From Planctomycetaceae bacterium (GTDB lineage: Bacteria; Planctomycetota; Planctomycetia; Pirellulales; Pirellulaceae): DNA of 64,000 nt. The stretch is taken from positions 62,001 through 126,000 of the forward strand of contig JACKHN010000010.1 in the NCBI GenBank assembly GCA_020638975.1, given 5' to 3'. The notes beneath the pieces are model-generated. The model worked only from the letters and a program-made list of their open reading frames with translations, was not told the origin of the DNA and made no database searches. Shown in pieces: positions 53,801-62,800 of this stretch (position 1 is its first letter; each line of letters begins with the position of its first letter). Both the position numbers and the translations under genes were made by a program.

Positions 53801-56800
53801 TTTCGTCAGAGTGGCATTGGCAAGTTGCAGGTCACCGACGCTGCTTTGCACGATGTCGTTGCCATTGCCAGCAGCGATGATGAGTGGTTTGGTGAAGGTT
53901 GTGTCTTGCGGTCCGAAGTTCAAGACATTGTTGCCGCCCGCAACATCGATCGTGGTGGAGTTCGTCGGGTGAATGAAATTCACCGACTCGCTCGACGACA
54001 CGCTGCTGATCTGCGACTTGCCATCGTTCGTGGTCCCGGTATCGGCGACGGTAATAACATCGTCGGCATTGGCAAACCGGAACGTGCGGTCTGCCACGAC
54101 GGTCGTATCATCGATCGGTTCGAGTCCCGTATAGGTGATTGTCTTGCCGTCGACTTCGACGCTACCATCGTGCGGGTTAACGAAGTTCTGTGCAAGCGTC
54201 TTGGCAGTGGCGCCGTTCTGGAGCACGTTCAATACATCAAAGTCACCATCGCCGTTTCCGTTATAGATCATGCCGGCTTGGGGAATCGCTGCCGAATCGA
54301 CAGTGATGGTATTGTTCCCGGCGTCGCCGTCCACAATCGTCGTCGCGACGTAAGACATTGGCACGCGGCTCACGATTTCCTCACCGATGCGGGTCACGAT
54401 GCTGCCAGCTTCCAGTTTGATATCGAGCGGTTCGGCAGCGACCGACATGCGTAGAGAATTGGGTTTGTTTTCCTCGAATCGTTCTCCATCGATAATGTTG
54501 ATGACATAATCTTCCACTTCGCCATCCACGGCCGTCCCCGTTGGTGTTAGTCCGCCGAGGGAACTGAGCCGGAAGCGGGCATACGTCTTTCCGGAAACCG
54601 TGCCGTTCGTCGTTCCGAAATCTGCCTTGGCCGGGATGGTAAAGCCCAGCGGCGTTCTGCCACCTGGGACAGCGACGTTCGTAAAGATGTGTTCTCCCGC
54701 GTCCATCCAATCGCCGTCCTGATTGAAGTCGATCCAGGCATCCAGTTTTGCCGCGACCGACGCCGTTACGATCACGCCAGCTTGTGTTGCCACGCTGCCG
54801 GTGAACAGCGATGCGATGAAGGTGATGCCGTCCTCATCCGTACCATCGCCGCCAGCATTACCGTCAGGCCGGCCATTCGCTTCGCTGTCGCGAGTCGCAC
54901 CGAGGAGCGGGCCGACCGCACGATGTACCGCGCCGCCATCGGACTTCAGCGTTCCAAATAATGCATCGCCATAGTCGCCAACGCCGTAGCCGAGGATGCC
55001 AAACGCGTCTTGCGTCGTGGGCGTGCGATACTCATACCGAACATCCGTCGTGCCAGCCACACTGATCACACCATTTAACGCATTGCTAAATGCGCCTTCG
55101 AGCGTCGGCGTGTGAATGAACACCAGCCGCTCGGCGACTTGAGGAGCATACTCCAACATGGAGTACACCATGGCGTTGCCCAGTGTCACCTTGTCGGCAC
55201 GAAGGCTTCCCAACGCGTCGGCGGCAGTGCTCGACAACACGAAACCGGCGTTCTTATCAAACGTCACGTTACCGCTGACGGTCAGGTCTCGCGAGCTGCT
55301 TGGTGTCGGTGCCACCAAACCATTGGACTTCACATTCAAGTTGCCGGTGATCGTTCCATTGCCGAACAACGTCGCGTCCGACACGGTCATGTTTGACGTC
55401 ACACTTCCGTTCAGTCTCAATGATCCACCAACGACATTCGTGGTGCCGGTGTAGGTGTTGGCACCGTTGAGTGTGGTGGGCAACGAAGTTGTCAGGCCAC
55501 CCGTACCGCTGATGATGCCCTGAAAGTTCGCTTCTCCATCGCCGGACACGGTGAGAGCGGCGGGCAAGGCGACCGCAGCTGCGTAAGTCTGATGATGGGC
55601 GACTATCAAACCGCCATTCATCGTGATGCTGCCATTTGCGGACAGGGATTCGAGCGGCAGACTCGCACCGATTGCACCGTTCACAACCGCAGCGCCGGAG
55701 ATCACCAAATTCACAGGCCGTGGCGTGCCACTGGTCATGTCTTCCGCGGCATCGACTTTGTCGACCGTAATTAGTGATCCAGCCAGGTTGACATCGGCGC
55801 CTAATGCGAGACTTCCGTTGTAGGTCTGAGTACGCGTGGTCGTGACGTCGCCACCAAGTCGTGTCGAGGCATTGATTTCAAGTTGGCTGAACGGAGTCTG
55901 TGATCCCACATCGCCCGCGAGTTCCACAACTTCGGCGTTAATCTGTACCTCGGCCAATTTCAAACGATAGCTCCGGACCCAGTTGCCGAAGCCGCTCGTC
56001 GTGACACCGTTCCGCGAAGTACCTGTGTAGCTTGACTGACCGGCCAGTATCGTGACTTCAACCAATGCGCGTTCGCCGACTTGCAAGATGCCGGCGTGAA
56101 CGGCGGCGGCACCCAGCGCCGAATCGTTCGTATACACGTCGCTGCCCCACACGTTGCCGCTGGTGGTACCAATTACATCGACATAGAAGACTTCGCCGAT
56201 TGGAACGGACGAAGGCGAGACTGCACTCGCGGCATCCGGTGAAATGGCATCGACTCGATCGCTAAATGTTACCTTCGCGGCGTTGAGAGTCGCGCCGGGA
56301 GCCAACGTCACCGATCCAAGATACTCTTGGTCGCCGCTGGTGGTGAGTGCGTCGCTGTCGAGCCGAATCGTTGCGCCTTGAATGCGCAAACTGGGCAGAT
56401 TGCTACGAACCGGCACTCGCCAAATCACGTTATCTTGATCCGCAGCGTTGCCGACTTGCAGTGCTGCCGCGAAGTTCGCTCCCAATCCGCTGAACAAGAT
56501 CGTGTCGACCGAGTTCTGTCCGCCAAAGACCGAGAGCGAGTCGAGCGGATTACGAATCATGATTGCCGACCCTGCCGAATTCGCAAACGTGGTGCCATCT
56601 TCGGAGGCGGCCAATGCCACGACCGACTCCGCTTCATCGCCGAACGTCAGCACCGTATTGGACGCCGTGAGTTCGGCGAAAATCCCTTTGACGCCGGAGA
56701 AGCTTAGTTGTCGTCCGTCCGCCAGAAAGCGTCCTGCGTCCAACGAACTAAACTCGATATCCAAATCCGAGATGGGAGAGCTACCACGGAGTGTCAATGA

Positions 56801-59800
56801 GTTGGTGGCGGCTGTCGAGAAGTTGACGGCAACGTCAGGTTGAAGGTCGTCGAAGTTCACGATGACATGTGTATTGGCACTGGCGGCATCAATCGAAATC
56901 TGGTCGATGTCGTTGTAGCGAAGTGTGCTGCCCGAACCGATCAGGTTACTACCACTGATCGAATCCTGAGTAACGGTGAACGCGCCCGGCGTGGTGTCTG
57001 TCGAATCGATGATCGTCAGCGTATTGGTTCCCGTGCCGCCATCCACGAACAGCTGCATATTCTCAATGAAGTTGACCGTGCCGCCAGCGATTCCCGCGCC
57101 GTCGCTGTCCAGTCGGATCTGATCGTCGCCACCATTCGCATTGATGGTCAGGCGTGTTGGCGGCTTAAAGATCGAGAGTGTAGCGTCGTTAGACTCAAGC
57201 CGCAGGAGTCCGCCTCCCACATGCTTTCGCAACACAGCATCACTTGCCGCGTCACCCAAGTCGAACGTCATTGTCTCGACGTCGACGGACGAGGACAACA
57301 GTTCGGTATTCGAGTAGGACAGAGAGGCGTTATTGGTCAACTCAATCGCGCCGGTCGTAGCATCGATGTAGGAAATCGTTTTGGAGTTAAAGGTCGCATT
57401 CTGCAACAGCAGTTGGTCAGACTCTCCGCCTCCGCCGTCAAACTGAATCGGACGGTCAAAGTTTCCGCTGCCATAGTCCAATGTAAGTCGATCCGCACCG
57501 CCCGCGGTATTGATGATGACTTTGCCATCGAACTCGACCAGCGGCACACGGATCGTGTTAGTTCCGTTTCCGTAGGCGAATGTAATCGCAGTATTCAGAA
57601 CGTGCGTCGGATCGTGGATTGTGATGTAGTCGAGATCGGTGCTGACGGTTAACAAGTCGTCCGCCGCGCTGCCGGTGATGACTAGATCGCCACCCACCAA
57701 GCTAATCGTCGTCGTGCCTGCGACGGGTGCGCGAGCGGGGACAAGAGTAACGGGATGATCTTCCACCTCTCCATCGGCTGCCAAGCCGATCGGAGCAAGG
57801 TTGCCCGCCGTACTCACACGGAAGCGGGCGTACGTATCGATCGCCGTGACGCCTGTTGGCAGTGTGAATTCAAGCCGATTGCGCCCATTGACGACGGCTT
57901 GGTTTGCAAAGATCTGCTCGCCGGCGTCGCTGAACCTGCCGTTGCCATCGAAATCTATCCAGGCATCGAGTTTTGTCTCCGCACTGGCGTTCGAAACATC
58001 CACACGGACGAAGGCCTGCCCGCCGGCAGTCGCCTGAATCTCACCGAACAAGATTCCATCTTCATCGTCGGCGGCTTGATTCGTGTCGTCCAACGGGAAC
58101 ACGGCTTGAGCGTGTGGGGGGAACACGATCCCGTCAAGGAATGCCGTATCGCTGCCGGTAGCTCCTTCATCGGGCGGGTCCGTAATGAATGCCCACGTGA
58201 ATTTGTGCCGACCAGCCGTGATCGGGAACGATTCGCGCGTGAACGAACTGTCGACGCCCGACCATTTATTCATGTAGACGTCGTCGATCCAGAACACGAG
58301 GAAATCGCTGGCCTGCGAGGACGTCTTGCGATCGAATTGGACAGTGCCGTCCATGACAATGTCAAGTGTGACCTCGAGCGATGAGTGTTGCTGATCGGCG
58401 ATGGCACCGGCTCGGGCGCTATACACTCCACCAGACTTGTCTGCAGAAGTAATCGTCCACGGCGCGGCGCCACCGGTTTGCCAGGGCAAGGCGCTAAAGT
58501 CGCCCGTCTCGAAGCCCTCCAAGTTGGTATCTTGAGTCTCTGTGTCGACGCTTGATCCAAGCACGGGACCGCCGATAATGTGTCGCGGTCCGTCAGCGAT
58601 TAAAGATGTCTGCGAACCGGGCGCGTCTCCGAAATCGAGATTGCTTTGGATCGTGACTGTATAATCTTCGACCTCGCCGTTCGTCGCGGAACCAGTCGCT
58701 GATAGATCCTCGACCGAACTTACCCGGACACGAGCCACCGTCTCGCCGATAGTCGCATCGGCCGGAATATTGAAGAGGTGAAAGACATTGTCGGTTCCGC
58801 TCACCAACACGCCCGACGCGATCTGTTCGTTGGGATCGAAGTCGCCGTCTTGATTGAAGTCGATCCAGGCATTGATGTACGAAGCTCTGCCTGCGGTGTT
58901 CGTAACGAGTACCGACATCGACGCATCGCTTTGGCCGATCATCAGACTGCCGAATTCGACGCCATCGTCGGTATCGGCATCTCCGTCAACCGTGGCACTA
59001 TCCAGTTCCGCGTCGACCACTTCACCGAGCCGCAGCGTGCCCAGCAAGTGATTGGCCGCACCGTAGGAAGCCGGAGCATCGCTGAAGTCCGACGCTCGTG
59101 ATAGGACGGTCAGCACGACATCGTTGCCATCGCCCGCCGCGTAATTAATTCGGAACCACCAGCCGCCCGCCTCGAACTTCGCGTCTTCCGCAAGCACATT
59201 TCCGTCGGAATCTGAAAACGTGCCCGCGACGGACGAGCCCGCATCGGCCAAGATGATCGTGAACGCGTCGTTCACGGCAGGAGTGAAACCAAGCAACACG
59301 TTGAGCTGCGCTCCACCCAACGTCACCGTGTGGCCCGCCCCTTGGATCTGGATCTGGTCGTACTGAACTCCAACGACATTGCCGTTCAGTTCGACTTCCA
59401 GCACGCTGCCGGTCAGCGATACGTCATTCGGAATCGTCTGAATACCCGGCGATAGACCAGGCGTCCACGAGCCACCTTCTTCGACTTTCACATTTCCCAG
59501 TGGATTTCCCTTGCCGCCGAGATTCGCGTCATTCTTCACGACGACGTTCGAAACGATCGAGCCATTCTCTAGAATCTTTAAAGCACCCGCTCGTATGGTC
59601 GTCAAACCCGTATAAGTATGGACGCCGGCCAACTTCGTCGTGCCTGATCCGCTATGCACCAAGCTCAATACGCCGCCGCCCGGTTGCGAGATGACCCCGC
59701 CGACTTCGCCCGAATCATTGGCACCCAACGTGAGCGTGGCGGCCGTTGTCGAACTCAAAGCAATCGTTTGGGCAAACACGACATTCGTCCCAGTGAACTC

Positions 59801-62800
59801 TGCGTTGCCGTGCAGTGAAACCGGATCGTTGTAACGTTGCACATCCGAGACGACGCTTACGTTCGCGTCAAACTGAGTCGTGCCGCCTGCGTCGGTGGTC
59901 AGCGATGCGAGCGTCGTGTCGCTGCCGATGTCGCCTTTGAGTTGAGTGGTCCCGGTTCCCGAGTTGAGCGTTAACGCGAACGCGCCATCGATCCTGCCGT
60001 TGACGACAAGATCGCCATCGGGCGTGCCCTGCGAGTCGATGGTTAGATCTGCGTCGAGTTCAATATCACCGTTAAAGGTCGCAGCGGTCGTATCGACGTT
60101 TCCGCCCAGTCCGATCGTGGCGGCGTCGAGCGCAATGCTGATTGGTGCCGCGATTCCTTCGGGCAAGTCGAGCGTCGATCCTTTGACGGTGAGAGAACCC
60201 GTTGGTCGAGCAAACATCGTGGCGAAAGAATCGACGTAAACGGCCAACGTGTTGGCAACATCAGTTGGATAGAGCTTCGCCGTCCCCGCGTGGTTCGAAG
60301 CGTCCACAGTCAGCGTTGTCGCAGTCAACGACAGATTCACGTTCACTGGTCCGCTCCAAGAAATCGTTTTGGGAGCAGCATCGACCGTGATAGCGGCACT
60401 TCCCGTCTGGTCCGATTCATAACTAATCTGCGTCGTCGTGACCGTGCCGGTTGAAGTAACGGTCAAGATATCACGAGATACTGACGAATCGGCGGAGTCT
60501 CCCCCGTCAACCGAGATGGCTGGCAAGTTACTGCTGGCGTGGATGTTGATGGTGTCCGTTCCCGCGGCGGTCGACAGCCGAACTTCACCGGTAAATGCAG
60601 TCTTGGGCACTGTGACTGTTTGTCCGTTAAGCGTCGCACCTGGTACGAGCGCGAACGACAGATCAACGGCGTCGGCGAACGTGAACTGCACGTCCGTCGC
60701 AGTCGCGGTGATCGATAGTTGGTCGTTTCGGCTACCGTGACTGGTGACCAACAAGTTTCCTGCGTCCGTGCTAAACTCCACGCCGCCAATCGCGATCGTA
60801 TGATCTTCGACTTCGCCAGACGCCGAATCCGATATGGCTGTGAGATCGCCGTCGCTGGCCAAGCTGATCCGCATTCGCATCACGGTGTCACCGATCGAGG
60901 CATCGGTCGGGACGGGAACGTTAAAGACGCGTGCGCCGTTCTTCGTGACAGGCGAACTGTTCACAACCTGTTCATTGGCATCGAACGTGCCATTGCGATT
61001 AAAGTCGATCCACACGTCGATTTGTGCTGCTTGACCGCCGATCAGATTCTGCACATCAAGCGTCACTTCGCCCGTGTTGCCTCGACGCAACTTCGACGAC
61101 ACAACGCCGTCTTCATCGCCGGTCGCGACGACGCCAGTCCCTGCCGGCGACTCCCTGTCCTCCAAGCGTAATGAACCAAAGCGCGGCCCACGTGCGATGT
61201 GCTTGGCTTCGGCATAGGCAACGGCGTTGCTGAAGTCGTTATGGATGACCTTCGAGGTGACGCCTTGGCTGACTTGGGCACCGTCTTGATCGACCACACG
61301 TACCATCACCATGTCGCCGTTCGGATTGTCGGAGACATAGGTCGTGCTGTACTTCCAGGTTTGCAACCCGTTCGCGTCCGCTTGACCGTCTTGCATCAAC
61401 ATCAGCGGGATCTTTCGGCTAGTCCCCGCGATTGCATTCTCGACAATCAAGCTGCCTTGCGGTCGGTCGCCAGAGAAGTCCGTGACTTGTCCGCTGTAAG
61501 TCCGCACGGGATCATTCAACGTGGATGTGGCTTCGGTGAGCGTGAGGCCGGTCGGCGCGAGGTTATTGACCACAAAGCTGCGTTTGGCTTTCACCACATT
61601 GCCGCGTCCGTCATCAACAGTCACGATGGCCAACCAGGTCCCGGACAGGTTCGGAACAAAGGTCGTGTTCGTACCACGCGACTGCGAGTTGCCGTCGGGA
61701 GCGATCACTTCCCAGGTAATTGTTTCGTTCTGAGCCTTTGCTCCGACGTAGTGAACGTTGGCGGCGAAAGTTACCGATTGGCCATCATTGATCGGGACAA
61801 TGTCAGCAATGGTCACCGTGGGCGCGACCGCCGTGACCGTCAGTTGCAAAGTCGCCGGCTCCGAGGCTCCACCGTCGTCATCCGTCGCCGTCACGACAAC
61901 ATTGTGGATTCCCGGGGTTGTGTATGTATGAAAGATAGGAGCGAGCGGATCGAGACCTTTGTCTGTTTTGCCATCGCCCCAACTGACCGTCAACGTATGC
62001 ACGTCGCTGGCTCCGGGATCGCTGATTGTGATTCCACCCAACGTATACAGGCCCACGGTCGTGGAGGCCGTCAGCGTACTGAGCGCAACGGTCGGCGGCG
62101 CATTCACCACATCAAGAGCGATATCCCTCCGCGAGTAGAATTGCTGTGCCTGGGCTCCTTCGCCGAATGTGTCGTAAACCAGCGTAAACAGAGTGTATGA
62201 ATCGTTGTCGGGCGGCACCACTCGGACGATGGCATCTGTTCCTCTCGCAAGAACATTGTTGAACCCTTCATCATCGTACGTCTCGATACCCCACTCGTAC
62301 GTTCGTTTCGCGTTGACGGACGGAGCGCCGGCGAGTGACTCCAGATCGAACGTGAGCACATCCCCTTCATCAAGTTGGTCGATGGTTCCTAAAGGCACCA
62401 GCGTACCATCCTTGTCAGCTCCGAGAGGCGAATCGAAACTCACCCCATTCACATGTCCCGTCGTGAGCTGAAACCTCGGCTTAACTTCAAGAGAGAACGA
62501 ATCTTCGTCGACTGCCCCTTGCGGATCGATGGTCTTCTTGGTGACTAAATAGGAGCCGGCGAATTCCGGCGTGAACTCAAAGCTCTTATCCGCACCGTTC
62601 GCAATCGCCTGGCCGGTGATCGTCGTCACTTTCCACTCATAAGTCAGCTGTCCGGTGTCGAAGGGTGCGTCGTCCGCAAATTCGACTTGGTAGAAGTAAC
62701 CTTGACCATCTGATGTAGGTTGCGAGCCCGGTGCAGGCGACTTGAAACTGAACACCATATTGTCGTTGCCATAGCTGTCGCTGAACTGAATCCGCAACGG

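Noticed and set aside
52389..57652. Several plus-strand frames of 100-270 codons opposite the giant gene
   Set aside because: All are shadows of the repeat-rich coding strand, rich in Ser/Pro/Arg, with no family resemblance.
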